Position numbers and translations under genes: made by a program. 64,000 bases of DNA from contig NC_088303.1 in the NCBI RefSeq assembly GCF_032854445.1, positions 5,835,501-5,899,500 on the forward strand, in the 5' to 3' direction. This document shows, piece after piece, positions 35,092-47,140 of this stretch. Origin of the DNA: Liolophura sinensis. Taxonomy: Eukaryota > Mollusca > Polyplacophora > Chitonida > Chitonidae. The notes beneath the pieces were generated by a model. That model ran no database searches and was not told the DNA's origin. It saw only the letters and a list, made by a program, of their open reading frames with translations. Numbering within the stretch: position 1 is the first letter of the stretch; each line of letters opens with the position of its first letter.

Positions 35092-35441
35092 AGTAAGCCT
35101 GTGTGGGGCCTTTGTACAGGTGGAACCTTTGTACAGGTGAAAGCATTTGTGCAGTTGGGAGCCTGTAGGTGAGAGCCGTTGTACAGGTGGGAGCCTTTGT
35201 ACAGGCGGAAGTCTGTGTACAGGTGGAAGCCTTTGTACAGGTGGACACCTCTGTCCAGGTGGAAGCCTTTGTGCATATGGGAGTCTTTGTTTTGGGTGGA
35301 AACCTTTGCGCAGGTGGGAGCCTGTGTAGAGGTGGAAGCCTCTGTACAGGTGGAAGCCTTTGCACAGGTGGGAGCCTGTGTACAGATGGAAGCCTTTGTG
35401 CAGGTGGGAGCCTGTGTACAGGTGGGAGTCTTTGTAGGTGA
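35092..35441. repeat. 18/36-bp minisatellite (copy 1)
   Basis: CTTTGTACAGGTGGAAGC and CTGTGTACAGGTGGGAGC monomers alternate, giving a 36-bp dimer. It is related to the neighbouring ~30-bp array by the TGTACAGGTGG core. Copy 2: 62,349-62,735, about 36 bases longer. Confidence 0.9.
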
Positions 35442-35480
35442 CATCCTCTAATCCATCATATAAATGAATAATTTTTGAGG

Positions 35481-35560
35481 AACAATTTATTTGATTGGTG
35501 TTTTACGCCGTACTCAAGAATATTTCCCTTATACGACGGCGGCCAGCATTATGGTGGGAA
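35481..35560 (-). mobile_element. Truncated SINE, family A, copy 1 only
   Basis: TTTGATTGGTGTTTTACGCC, GTACTCAAGAATATTTC and GACGGCGGCCAGCATTATGG are the well-conserved 3' end. Copy 2 has only AAATAAATAAATA at this point, so it inserted into copy 1 after the copies separated, or was lost from copy 2. Confidence 0.7.
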
Positions 35561-35750
35561 ATAAATAAACAAATAAATAAATACACAGAGATGGAGGCCT
35601 ATATACGCAAAGATCTGTAAACCGGTGCTCGGGGCTTTTGTACAGACTTAAAAGCTACTTCGACTCGTTTTAAAATGTTGAATGCATGGGCTTGACGCGA
35701 GAGGCGAGTCAGGGTTCTCTTAACTCACACCTTTCTAAAACTCTCTCCAG

Positions 35751-35848
35751 GTGTGGGTCAGTATCGTTCCGAGACTTGGGTTGTATGCCAGTGGTTCATT
35801 GGCTACAAAGAACAAGAAAACGATGTTATTGTCTATAACGAAAGGTAG
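35751..35848 (+). CDS. Possible orphan coding exon (copy 1), protein unknown
   Basis: A good acceptor (CTCTCTCCAG) precedes an open frame reading VGQYRSETWVVCQWFIGYKE then QENDVIVYNER and a TAG stop; a GTAGTG donor is also possible at 35,845. The amino-acid composition looks protein-like. The single difference in copy 2 (AAC to AAT) is silent in this frame and changes an amino acid in the ATG-containing frame starting WVSIVPRLG. No family is recognised and no partner exons were found. It could be a terminal exon of an unknown + strand gene, a relict, or chance. Confidence 0.3.
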
Positions 35849-37088
35849 TGTACCTTGTGGTAAAATCTGATTTAATCAAAATCTCACAATGTTTTATGCA
35901 CATTTTATATCTCAATCAGTTTGTCAAACGTCAGCATTTAAATAGAGATGTTGTAAACTCTACTCTTTGATATATGACTTGCATAATGGCTTAACATAAA
36001 TAATACCACGATATTGCTGAATGACTACGGTACCAACAATCTTATCAATGTTTAAACTTTACGTGATGACCACAACACATCACAAATGTCACACTGACAC
36101 GACATCTCAACGTTAAGAAACGTGTCAAAGTATACAAACACAAGTTTAATCAACAAAGTTTAGTTAAAATGAATATAAATTCTACAAGATGAAAACATAA
36201 ACATGTGGAGGCGTATATGTATTGCCTCAATGGTAGATTACGAGGTGGAGGCGAACACTTACATGTATGTACCGGTAGTCAACATGTATGCGTACATGTG
36301 GAGATCAATGTACTGTAAGTGTGCATTTCACTGTGTAGGGGACATGGGTATGTACTGTAGGCACAAGCATCCCACACAGATAGAGAGCCTGGGAACCTAT
36401 ATAGGTCTAATTACATGTACGTATGTGGTAAGAACAAGGAGCTATTTACTGGACTATATCTGTCACCCATTATGATGCCCTAGACGCAGTTTAGAATAAA
36501 AAGTAACACATTTCTCGACAAAACAGTAAAATAATACATGTATAAACAAACAGAGTGATGTGCGAGAATACCACATTTAGTGTAGCAACAAAGTACATAT
36601 AAATATGGCATATAAATAAGAGCAACACTGTAACGTATACACCTCCATCTGCGTGTCACTTCATGAAAAAATAAATAAATAAAAAAATTGGAGTCTATGA
36701 ATGATACAGTCTTTTATAATGACATATATTCCGGCCCATAGTTATGGTATTAATGACATACATGCATCACTATTAAGAAGAAAAAAAAGACCATACAGAA
36801 ATATACAACCTATTACAGGTTCCAGCTCATTATAAGTTAATTGTGAGCAAACCAAGGAAGAGCTATTACAACAGCTCCGGTTTGAAGAAATGACATGCGA
36901 AGGGAAATCTGAGTGTTTTTGTGGAAGTTTAAATATGTGTACGCTGTATATCAGATGAATTTTATACTAAACCTTGACCTTAACCTAGCCTGAATACAAT
37001 CACTTTATCTCTTGGAGATATACATATTTTCCCGCCACGATTGTGTTTACTCAGGCAAATGGGTTAGTAGGGGCGTCAGTCTCAATTT
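35849..37088. other. Upstream region of GST copy 2
   Basis: AT-rich, no recognised exon. Positions 35,849-36,820 recur at 63,033-64,000. It includes many GTACATGT motifs around 36,250-36,420. Confidence 0.4.
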
Positions 37089-37097
37089 GCAGCGTCA
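37089..37097 (-). promoter_or_regulatory. Antioxidant response element core upstream of GST copy 2
   Basis: The - strand reads ATGACGCTGCA, a full match to the core ARE pattern RTGACNNNGC bound by Nrf2/CncC-small Maf dimers. It lies about 190 bases before the GST start codon. AREs are a known control element of GST genes; a match this short can also arise by chance. Confidence 0.45.
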
Positions 37098-37287
37098 TTG
37101 TGATATTGCGGGTACGTGAAACGGCAACTTTACACCCCTGTCTAGGTCAGGCTGGTCTAGCCTACATAAATGACTGTCTGGCGTGCCTCAGCAGTGCCGT
37201 GACACCCAGACGCCGGGATTTAAACGACAGCAGAAGAGGCAGTTTTAACATTTCATAGAAAAGTTGCCAAAAGAGCACGTTTTGAGA

Positions 37288-40200
37288 ATGGCAAACGGTA
37301 TGATGCTTTACTGGGGCTCCGGCAGCGCTCCATGCTGGCGAGTGATGTTGGTTTTGCGGGAGAAAGGCCTGGAGTACAAGGACAAGATGGTGTCGTTTGA
37401 GAAGAAGGAGCATAAGAGTGAGGAAATCTTGCAGATCAACCCTCGTGGGCAGGTTGGTATGTTAAAAAGTAACCCGGGATGGGGAGTGAATATCTCTTAT
37501 GTCGGCTTCTGGAAAGTTCTAATTCATATATCGAAGTACATGTATATAGCTAGGCCTACGTGTATATAGTACATAGTCCCAGTAGTCCACAATAAACAAG
37601 CATAGTAACTTGATTTCAATATTTCGAACTTAATTAAGATAGCTTAAGGACAAATGTTAATTAAAGTGATAGTAGAAATATTGATATTGTTGAAATTGAA
37701 CTTTGTAGTTTATGTTGTCTTCAAAAGTTGGTTGAGTTTTGCTGAGATCATACTGCAAAATCGGATCCATACTGTTTTCACTTTCGTTTTTGTTTACAGA
37801 TTACAAAGTTTTGTTGGGGGATATGTCTTTTAACCTCTTTGTTAATTATTAAAAGACTACTTTAGCATAGTTGCAGAATGTAACAAATCGATCAGCACGA
37901 AGTGTTTGGGGAATTACGGGATATAACTGCTTCTACATGTAATGGGTCGGATCGACGGTAAGCCACATTTAGCACATCTTCACCTGTGCATTAAGTCTTC
38001 CCTAGCGTAAATTAACTGAGTGGTCCCCATAATCAGTTAACCTGTTCTGAGCATCGCCAAACCAAAAATGATCACTAGGGAAGATCTAATGTGCGTGTAA
38101 AGATGCGGTTAATGTGGCTTACTGCCGATCCGCCACATTAGAAGCAGTTATTCCCTGTAACTCTCCCAACATTCCACGGTTAAATTTAGCACAGAATGAT
38201 TCCTTGATTATGATATTAAGGAATTGGAAAGTAGTGACATTTAGACATTACCTAATTGTGTGAAGGATATGTTAACATTTTGATATTTCAGCTGCCTGCC
38301 TTTAAACATGGGAACATTATTATCAACGAGTCCATGGCCATATGTGAATATCTGGAGGTTTGTATATGTACATTTCCTTCCGATAAAATTAGTCTACGTC
38401 ATCATTTAAAGTACCATATGCCACATATTCTTAATAACCAAACTTGTTTTGATGCTGAGATGAAGACTTTTGAAATATAATTCCCTATAAATCTGTGAGT
38501 AATTTAAGCTGTTTATGGGACATATTGTTGACGGCGAAAAAATTGTGCTGCTATTTTAAATGTCAACTACATAAAGTTGAACCTTCCAGATGAAGTACGG
38601 ACATGTATTGGGCTTTGAGTGGACAGTCAAAAGGTTTTGTTTTGGACAATCCAAAAGTTCCATTTATCTGAGTTCTCCCTTCGACCATCAACCACAGATA
38701 CTTAAATCCTGTCCGTAAGCCATATATATGCCATATACCAGCCTCTTACATATATAAGAAGTAAAGGTATGAAATGACTTTCAACTGGCACAATGCAATA
38801 GCTGTGAAATTCAAGAAACCGTAAGTATTTCCAAATCAGTTGTATTCTGTCCCAGTGACACTTATGTGCTAATTGAGCCTATAGCAGATCTGTTGTATTA
38901 TTATTTATTCGACTTTACAAGGGAGATAGTACCGTACAAGGGAGATAACCCATAGGGGTAAATTTTTTATAGAGTAAGATGGTACTTGGACATCACCAAT
39001 GTCTTATCGGCTCATTTAGCACATATAAGTGGCACTGGGATAAAATACAATTGATTTGGAAATACTAATGGCGGATTCGAGCAGATAATATCTCCAGGTA
39101 TGGAAACGAGTAGAAAGGTTGGAGGTTGAAGGCATTATTTCTTAATGTCGGAGACATTGCATGATGCGAGTCGAAAGTCATTTCATACCTTTACATATGA
39201 CATATACGGACTGGTTTTGAGCACCTGTGCATCAACTCACTCAAATTGCTATATTTAGAAACATGGCTGAAGTTTGACTTTTTTGACTGGGTTACCTCCC
39301 CTTGTAGTGAAAATGCCAGATGTCCAGTGAACTTCAATTGTCAGACTTGGCATTGTTTTGTAATTATGCAGCCTACCTTGTATAACAGTTCTGCTGTACA
39401 GATCGAAGGGTACTTTATAGTACATGTACATATATTAATATAAGGTAAGGTTGTATTTGGTTTACTTGACTTACAATTCGCTTTCAGTCTGTAATATTGT
39501 TGCCACGAAAGAAGGTTGCATTGTGGGAATCTTTGTGCCATGGTACCTCATTTGCGTGCTATCTCATAGGGCAGAAAGTTTAGACCAGTGACAGACTTCC
39601 CCTTCTAATAATTGACCCAGCACTGTGTTTTGGGACACCTGTTGAAATCATTCGGATTTTAAGGGGTTCACGCAGGTACTTCTGGGACAGTTGTTGTTTT
39701 CATTCAGATTATTATTAGTTATTTGATTTTGTGTGCCACCTACAGCCTAGACCGTTTGACCGATTTTTTTCCATTTCTTTGTAACTTCTTGAGATATTGT
39801 CAAAAAACTAATATTTCACTGACCTGTAGCTCGAGAACTATGGGAACTACAAATGTGAAAGAGCCTAAGGCATGCTCTTTCCACAGCTTACCAATGAATT
39901 TGAGCTGCGATCAGTTGTTTTCTCACTAGAAGCAGTTAAGTGACAACACTGTTTTTTGTTACAAATAGATGTTAATCCTATTGCTTTAACATGGAGTTAA
40001 ATGGGAACTGGACTAGGTTTGTGGTATTTGATTTAATGTTTTCTGCTGCACTGTTTGTGATTTCCCAAAAGGGTAGTGGGATTACATACAGCTATGCTGT
40101 CTTCTGTTTGATAGCGTAGAAAGTGAAACTGCTTTGCATTTCTAGTTATTATTGTTTTTTTTTGCCTTTTCTTGAAAGCTTAAGGAGCTGTACAAGGAAA

Positions 40201-43200
40201 AGTTTTGTTGTTGGATTGCATGTTGAAATTTGTTGATTTTAGGAACAATGTTACGAGGCAGATTTTGGCTGTTTTGGGTTAAGTTTGGTCTTGTGACATG
40301 GCAGCCATCTTGGATTTTGATCAAAACCTTTAAAAATCTTCTTCACAAGAATCAACGAAAGGATTCTTTTGACATTTGAGGTACTTGTAGAGAGTAAAAG
40401 TGTCCAATTTTGAGAATGTTTTCATGTATTCTGCTGCATTTGGCAACACTGATTTCGGTTTATGCTTTCTGATTTTGCCTATCTTTATAACTTTTTGAGA
40501 TATGGTCAAAAAACTTTTTAAAACTTTTTAAACTTTCAAAACATAGTTTTGAGAACTAAAAGCTAGAAATGGGAAACTTGCACCAAATTGTAGCTCAAGA
40601 CATGTAGTTTCTGCTGATGACCATGGATTTGAGCTATGATCAATAGTTTTCTCGCTAGGAATGTTCAAATGACACCATCCTACTTCACAAATAGAAATGT
40701 AAGCCTGTGCATTTAACGTAGACTTCAGAAGCAACTGTATTACTATAAATGTGCTGCAGGTAACTTGCCACATAGGTCTGCCGTCTGTCACTCAAACCGA
40801 GAAATGAACAACTCTCCCCCCTCTCCACAGCTATCAATGGTTAATTTTGAATGTTTGCACGTAAACCAGCCCTGTTGCAATGCATCTTGGGTAATTCTTA
40901 ACAATCCCGATGACATTCCGCCCAAACCCTGTGCTATCACTAATATAAGTCTAAAGCCATGGCCAAATATACCAACAATTTCTATCCACAGATGTACCTT
41001 GAGTCATGACTAGCCCCCAAAAATGTAACTCTTATTAGGGCAAATTCAACTGTTAAAGAAGTATTTCCTTTTCCAGTTTCTTCTCAGGTCTGGACAGGCT
41101 TTAGGATGCCGCACAGAAAAGTAACTACAAAACCATATGCCATGGCTTTGGACTGGAGATCTTTCTTAAACAAAGCAACACTCAACACTGCTTATCCCTT
41201 CTAACTATTTAGACCAAAATTTCATATCTTTATAGTCTCTGAACATTTCCTGTCAGCTACATGAACTCTGTCCTCGACTGTCGTCAAACCTGACCTGAGC
41301 CCCGGGAAACCAGATGGGACATGAGACACCATATGTTGAGTGACCTAAAACATACATAATTCACCAGGTGTGGTGATCGCAAAGGCTTAATACAGGCAAG
41401 ACGTTGTGGTGGCCTTCAGCACTTTGAACACATTGTTTATTATGTCTCATAGTGTGGGGTCCAGGCAAAGTTGATTATTTTTCTTTTTTGTCTGGCTTTT
41501 TCTCCATGTTGTCTATTTTTGTAAATACTGTTACAGTTTGTACATGCAACTTGAATTTGTTGAATTGTCCATTGTCCATGTTTTTCGGCAATTAAATGGA
41601 GCTATTCGTCGTCTTGTGTTAGCAAGGTTTGCCAAAGCTTAATATTTTCTGATCGTGGCATATTAGTTTATCTCATTATTTTCATAGTGTTTTCTTACTT
41701 GACATTCAATTGAGCCTTGATGGCCACCGGTATCACTGTAAGGAATGTAACAGCTTTAATTCTTGTGATCAAGATTTTTCGGAAAACACAGGCCCGAGCT
41801 GTTTAGTTAGGAGTCAGATGCAGTTTATTTTTGTATTTAGATGAACCAACTCAAAAATCCTGAATTTCTTTCTGCAATATGTCTTTTTGAACCAGTGACT
41901 TGAGCTTCAACTAATGCATAATTCTGGTGGAAGTGCCAAAACTATTGAGATCAAATACTGAGGTGTACTTGGGACAAATTCTGCTGTTCACCTGCTGGGT
42001 CGACCTAAAGACAGACAGACCAGAAGACATGTTTTAAGAGGGGTTAGCTACATATATATCACCAAGGATTCAGGCGGATTACAAAAGAGCACTACACAAG
42101 CCATTTTTCTTTGGCTGACTCCTGGATCTAATTTGATACTTAGTTCTTAATACTCTCACAGGCTACATCTTTATTTTTTGTTCTTGCTGCCACAGGCTAC
42201 TTTTAAGGGACAGGGCTCAACTCTCATCCCTGACTCTCCAGAGGAGCGAGGCTTGGTGCTGCAGAGAGCCTTCGAGGTAGGGGTTTGCCTCAGATTTCTC
42301 ATAGCCAGTACTGCATCATTTATCTGAAAGATTAATACAGAACTCAGAGCACGAATCATATATATCATATATGATCATATATATGGCAGTGTTTTTTTTT
42401 TTGCCTCACAAAAGCATTTTGAGGGAGCATCTGTAGTTGTTACTTTGTGCATCCATGCATCCATCAAAAGTACGAATTGTATGTTGAAAGCATAACTCGG
42501 AAGTCTTGGTAAGAACAGTTTTTATTATTGGCTACAATGTACTTGTACATAGGGATGGAACATTCAGCATTCATCCAACACTAGCAGCGTTTTGTTGAAG
42601 TCCAGCTCATGCTGACTTCCTCTCCAGCCGTACGTGGGAAGGTCTGGCAGCAACCTGCAGATGGTTGTGGGTTTCCATCCATCATAATGCTGGTTGCTGT
42701 CATGTTAGTTAAATATTCTTGAGTGCGGTGTAAAACACCAATCAAACAAGTAAAGAACAGTGTTTTGCATTACATGATGCATGTTTCCATTGCCTTACTG
42801 CGACCATTTGCCGACAGCAATATACATGTATGTCTGACATTGATGTTTGCTGACTTGTTGCAGGCACTAAACGTCCATACTAACTGCATAGCAGAGGTGG
42901 TGTTGTACCACTGGAGAACCAAAGAAGAGGACAAAAAAGAGGTAGGGATGGAAAAGTGTGAAACTTTGCAGGCTTGTCAGGAAAACATTCAGGTGTTTCC
43001 AGAGTTGGAGATTATTGTGGCAGTGGAAATTACCTCCCTGTCCCGTTCTGTTTTTTGAGCAAAGTGAATCTTTGACCACTGTAGCTATTTATGTACATTT
43101 ATAAATGTGCATTAGGGATGCAGTTAACACAAGTTAAAAAAGGCCCAAGAACATAAATATGGGTTGACCATCAACGTGCACAAAACTTTTTTAAAGATAC

Positions 43201-44583
43201 GAGCAGGAAACATTGAATTCATGTATTCCAGGGAAGAAAAACTATGAGAAAACAAGTGAAGGTATTGTTGGACATCGGTGTGTAGAACAGGTGATTTCTT
43301 TTAATTTAAAAATACACAGGTGTGTAAAATTTTATTTATTTATTTGATTCATGTTTTACACCATACTGAAGAATATGTCACTTAATTATATGATGACAGC
43401 CAGCATTTTTGTGGGAGGAAATTGGGCAGAGAAGACCCACGGCCATTCCCAGGTTGCTGGCAGACCTCATTCTAACAAGTTTTAATGGATGCTCATATAA
43501 ATCTGATGTTTCTGGAAATTCTTTGCTTTTTGTACCATTTGTGAGAAAAAAACTAATTTAAAGTATTTCAGTATTTTCTGTGGTCTAACTTCTATTTGAG
43601 GCACAAAATGTTTTTTTTTATCACACTTGAGGCAAATCGCTGTGATTGGGATGTCATGTTTTGAACCTACAGATAGGCCGCAAAATAATGTGTGGGGTTT
43701 TTTATTTAATCTTATCAGGAGGATATCAGAAAGAGAGAGGAAGCTTTCAGAAAAGAGGTGCAGCTGTGGGAGGGCTACTTTGTAAAGGTATGTATTCATG
43801 GACTAGTAGTTCTCTTGATTTCACAAATGTAGTGCTGTAAAAAAGGGTTTTTATAGTAAACACTGTAACTGATTAGCACCTGTATATATAAAAATCCCAT
43901 GGAATACCATTTATGTTATTTGGAATAAAGCGGTTGGGTCACTGGACAAAGATCTGGTCAAGTGGGTGGAAACTTGTGAAACCTTTTACAATTATGTGGT
44001 GATGCCTCGTCTTAAGATAAGGTTAAGACACATATTATCCAGATAAAATATATTCATCATCACAAAAAGAGTTGTTGTGGAGACAGGACTTCATTGGTTT
44101 TTAATGCAGCTTTAGGGTTATCCTTAATACTCAATTTCAATACAATACAGTATGGTATGTTGGTCCATGAAGGTTGGTAAGCTGTTCGGAATAGACCTGA
44201 AATGTTTCATAGAACATGGTTGGTAGGAAATTTACAGAGGTTTCAAAGGTTTGGAGAAATCAGGCTAATTGACTTATCTTATCGTGTCCTGTTAAGTTTA
44301 GGAACATGCATGCAAGCTTGCTCCATACATCAGATATAAATTCTCTTAATGTCATTTATTACAGATGGGTGACAAATCATTTGTTGCTGGGAAAACATTC
44401 TCCATGGCTGACTGTGTCTTTTTCCCACTGTTCGCCTTCCTGGTGCGGATGGGCCTGGACTTGAAGCGCTATCCTCAGCTGGCGAAATACTACAACATGG
44501 TCTCAGAAAGACCCTCAGTTAAATCAACATGGCCACCACATTGGAAGGATTCAGAAAACAAGACGATGCTTCAGAACATCTAA
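37288..44583 (+). CDS. Glutathione S-transferase, rho/A-like, copy 2 (complete, 225 aa)
   Basis: Six exons, all phase 0: 37,288-37,452; 38,292-38,357; 42,196-42,276; 42,864-42,941; 43,719-43,787; 44,365-44,583. They encode 55+22+27+26+23+72 = 225 aa, the usual length. The start MANGMMLYWGSGSAPCWRVM gives the first beta strand and the SxxPCWR loop with Tyr8 and Cys16 near the glutathione site. INPRGQ LPAFKHG holds the cis-Pro region across the exon 1/2 join. NESMAICEYLE is the glutathione-binding ESxAI motif. The C-terminal helical domain includes LWEGYF, FSMADCVFFPLFAFLVRMG (with the N-capping SMAD) and RPSVKSTWPPHWK. The exon 1 donor is GTTGGT; a stronger GTATGT four bases later would break the frame. 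Role: cytosolic glutathione conjugation in detoxification. Class assigned from memory of the family. Confidence 0.9.
37924..38150. mobile_element. MITE-like inverted repeat in GST intron 1 (copy 2)
   Basis: Counterpart of 361-597 with the same inverted arms TAACTGCTTCTACATGTAAT and TTAGAAGCAGTTA; differs by a few substitutions. Confidence 0.6.
38358..42195. other. GST intron 2 (copy 2), empty site for the hAT element
   Basis: No exon is recognised. At about 40,730 the sequence GACTTCAGAAGCAACTGTAT is the uninterrupted target of the hAT-like insertion of copy 1. The diverged internal repeat of copy 1 is present here at about 39,760-39,990 and 40,470-40,700. Confidence 0.55.
42600..42750 (+). 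mobile_element. SINE fragment, family A (copy 2)
   Basis: Same insertion as 9,981-10,131: CCTGCAGATGGTTGTGGGTT and the tail TGTAAAACACCAATCAAA. Just after it, copy 2 has about 30 bases (AATATACATGTATGTCTGAC region) missing from copy 1. Confidence 0.7.
43331..43467 (-). mobile_element. SINE fragment, family A (copy 2)
   Basis: Counterpart of 10,674-10,811, with GATTCATGTTTTACACCATA and CCCAGGTTGCTGGCAGACC. Confidence 0.7.
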
Positions 44584-44734
44584 AATAAGTCCTGTATGTC
44601 ATTTAACCTCTCCACATCCACTACCTTGGCACCAATCTAACATACATGTATATCCAGCCTATGGAAAGTCGTTCCTGCCTATAATAATTCAGGTCCAAGC
44701 TGTGTAGTTCATTATTCATTCTTGCCTTAATTGC

Positions 44735-44740
44735 AATAAA
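44735..44740 (+). promoter_or_regulatory. Poly(A) signal of GST copy 2
   Basis: AATAAA about 150 bases after the stop codon, conserved in copy 1. Confidence 0.6.
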
Positions 44741-44773
44741 GATATTTGATCAAACTAAATATGTAGTAGAGCA

Positions 44774-44923
44774 TAATAGTCAAGCGCAGCACAGTGACTT
44801 AGGAGCCTCTCCCTAAAGCATCTGCTGTCTTCGTCTCAACTTGTTCATGGGGAGGTCCACCAGCAAGCTGGGGATGGTTGTGGTTTTCCGCTGACCACAA
44901 TCATATAAGTGAAATATAATTAC
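44774..44923 (+). mobile_element. Diverged SINE, family A (copy 2)
   Basis: Counterpart of 12,122-12,266; keeps AAGCGCAGCACAGTGACT and GGGGATGGTTGTGG. Confidence 0.45.
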
Positions 44924-47140
44924 AGCTTCGAATGATGAGATGCAATAAACAAACATAGTCTAAAAACCACATGTTAGCCAATATGCTCTGGCAGGGATGG
45001 ATCTTGGCTGACTGAACATGAATAGTAATGAACCATCACATTATTCAGAGTTTAAAAGCCTGGACATTTCGAGTAACTTTTCCAGACCTGAAAAGGTAGG
45101 GGTTTTGTGCTCAAAGCTATTTTAAGAACAGCAGAAGCAACCGGAGTTTGGTGACATTCTCTGGAGAAATTTGTTTCCAATTTCGATAAACTTCCTGGAT
45201 GCACTTTGTTTGTGTATGCTGAAGTTCAGCTGTTAAGATCTGAAAATGAGTCGGTCTTGCATGACTTTCACGTCTCTGTAAAAACTAGTTGTTGGTATTG
45301 CAAAATGATCAGAAAAAATTGGGACTGCTACAAGATAGTAAAGACGTCTCCTGCCATTTGTCAGATTGTTTGAGGAACTTAACATTCTGTTAGATTCTTT
45401 GATTTTCGGAACAGTCTCAACAGGATGAGAAGTACAAGCATGTACATGTATATCAGGGTTATTACAGGGCCTTGAAAACTTTGGTAAAGACTGGAATTTG
45501 AAAGTTACTTTTCCAGATCTTTTAAAATTTGGGAAAAATTCTGAAAATCAGGGGTTTTTGTCCTTCAGCTTGGAAAACCTTTCAAATTGAGACTACAAAT
45601 TTACTGGAAAATGTGAATTTCCACCTAGGAAAAGCTTAGAAATTTGAAATTTTCAAAGCGTACGAAGCCTGGTATACATGTATGTATTGAATGGAGAGGA
45701 GTCAAGTGCGTGCCTTGAATGTGAACTGTGAAGATGGATCAAGGACGGCACTCTTTTCTCATATTTTGCCAGCTCCATGTCATTCCTGGAGTGGCAATAG
45801 CGACAACACAACTAATTTTTAACCATCATAAAATAATCACTTATATACACGCAGTGCAGACTGTTTACTTAAATAACTGGTTTGAATCACATCCATGTTG
45901 TGAGTACATGTATATTAAAGTTGAATGAAAACACTAAACAAAAGATGTCTTGGTGTTTTTTTTCATACAGTCTGTTCTGGAAATACCGTAGTTGTCGACA
46001 AAGCCTTCAACAATGAAGGCAGGTGATCAAATCCAGCACCATCCGTGTTGATTACAGAGTTCTTTGTGGCTTTCTCAGCAGACCTTGTTCATTTCTTATT
46101 GACCCAAATTACTTAGAATAAAGCTGACTGCACCTTTGTGTACTTTTGACGAGAATGTTGAAGTGAACATAAAGTCAGTCACTAAAGTGGAATTAATCAA
46201 TAAAGTAATATTCCAGAAATGTTCTAAAAATATTTTTAAAATTCTACATCGCTTGTTACCAAAACAAATAGCAAACAATCATCAGTCCTTAGCCTCTCAA
46301 ATGCCGTAATTCTGATGATGCCATTTTGCAATGTTATGGCTATCTAGAGTGACGTCACAAAACCTAGGCGCTCTACCGTACCATTGGTATAAACAATAAG
46401 AAAATACAAAGAATATATCCAACCAAAGAGTATCAGCTCTGTTCTATGTTAAAAGGGCCTATGTTTCTTTCAGCTTGGTGCTCAGTCTGGGCGATGTTCG
46501 TGGACACAAGCGTCGTGCTATAGCTGTCCCGCTCGCTCTCGTCCCACATGAGTGTTGGCTAGCTGGCTGTGCCGACATCAGGGAATTCACTGAGCAAGCA
46601 TGACCTTGACTGATAACAGACCCTTTCATTCAGATTTTGGGAGCATATCTTGGTAATAAATCTGACTTTGCTAAGAAAAAATAATGCAAAGTCACAACGT
46701 TTTTCTTCAAGCAATGACAGTCCTGCACTGTGACACGGGCAGCCGTTCTCAGTTCCCTGCTCCTAAATGTGTGGTTCAAAATGCATCAAGTTAACACTTG
46801 AACTAAACGTAAAATCCAACTGATTGCATCGATATCTGTCTATCCACAATACCTGTCTATCCACAATACGAAACACACAATACGACAATCAAGACCCGAC
46901 GTGACTGGCAATTATCACGTAACGCTTTCAGCACTAACGATTAGCTGAGTTCATCAGCGCATGGCTACTTGCAGTGAATTGCCAGTCATTGCAATGTCCC
47001 AAGTGCTGAACTTAATCTTCTCGGCTTTCTGAAACTTTTCTAGAATGTTTTACACATTTTTCTTTCTAATATATTCTTTCCTATGTACTGGTATTGATAG
47101 TGGCAGACTTTTTGTTCACTTGAAAGTTATTTGATTTGCT
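44924..47140. other. Gene-free stretch between GST and EXOSC7, copy 2
   Basis: No exon seen. It follows 12,267-14,470 closely with scattered substitutions and short indels. Confidence 0.4.

Noticed and set aside
35751-35850. Missing EXOSC7 exon on the - strand at this conserved block
   Set aside because: The reverse frame ANEPLAYNPSLGTILTHTW does not resemble the EXOSC7 N-terminus and no suitable donor follows in frame.
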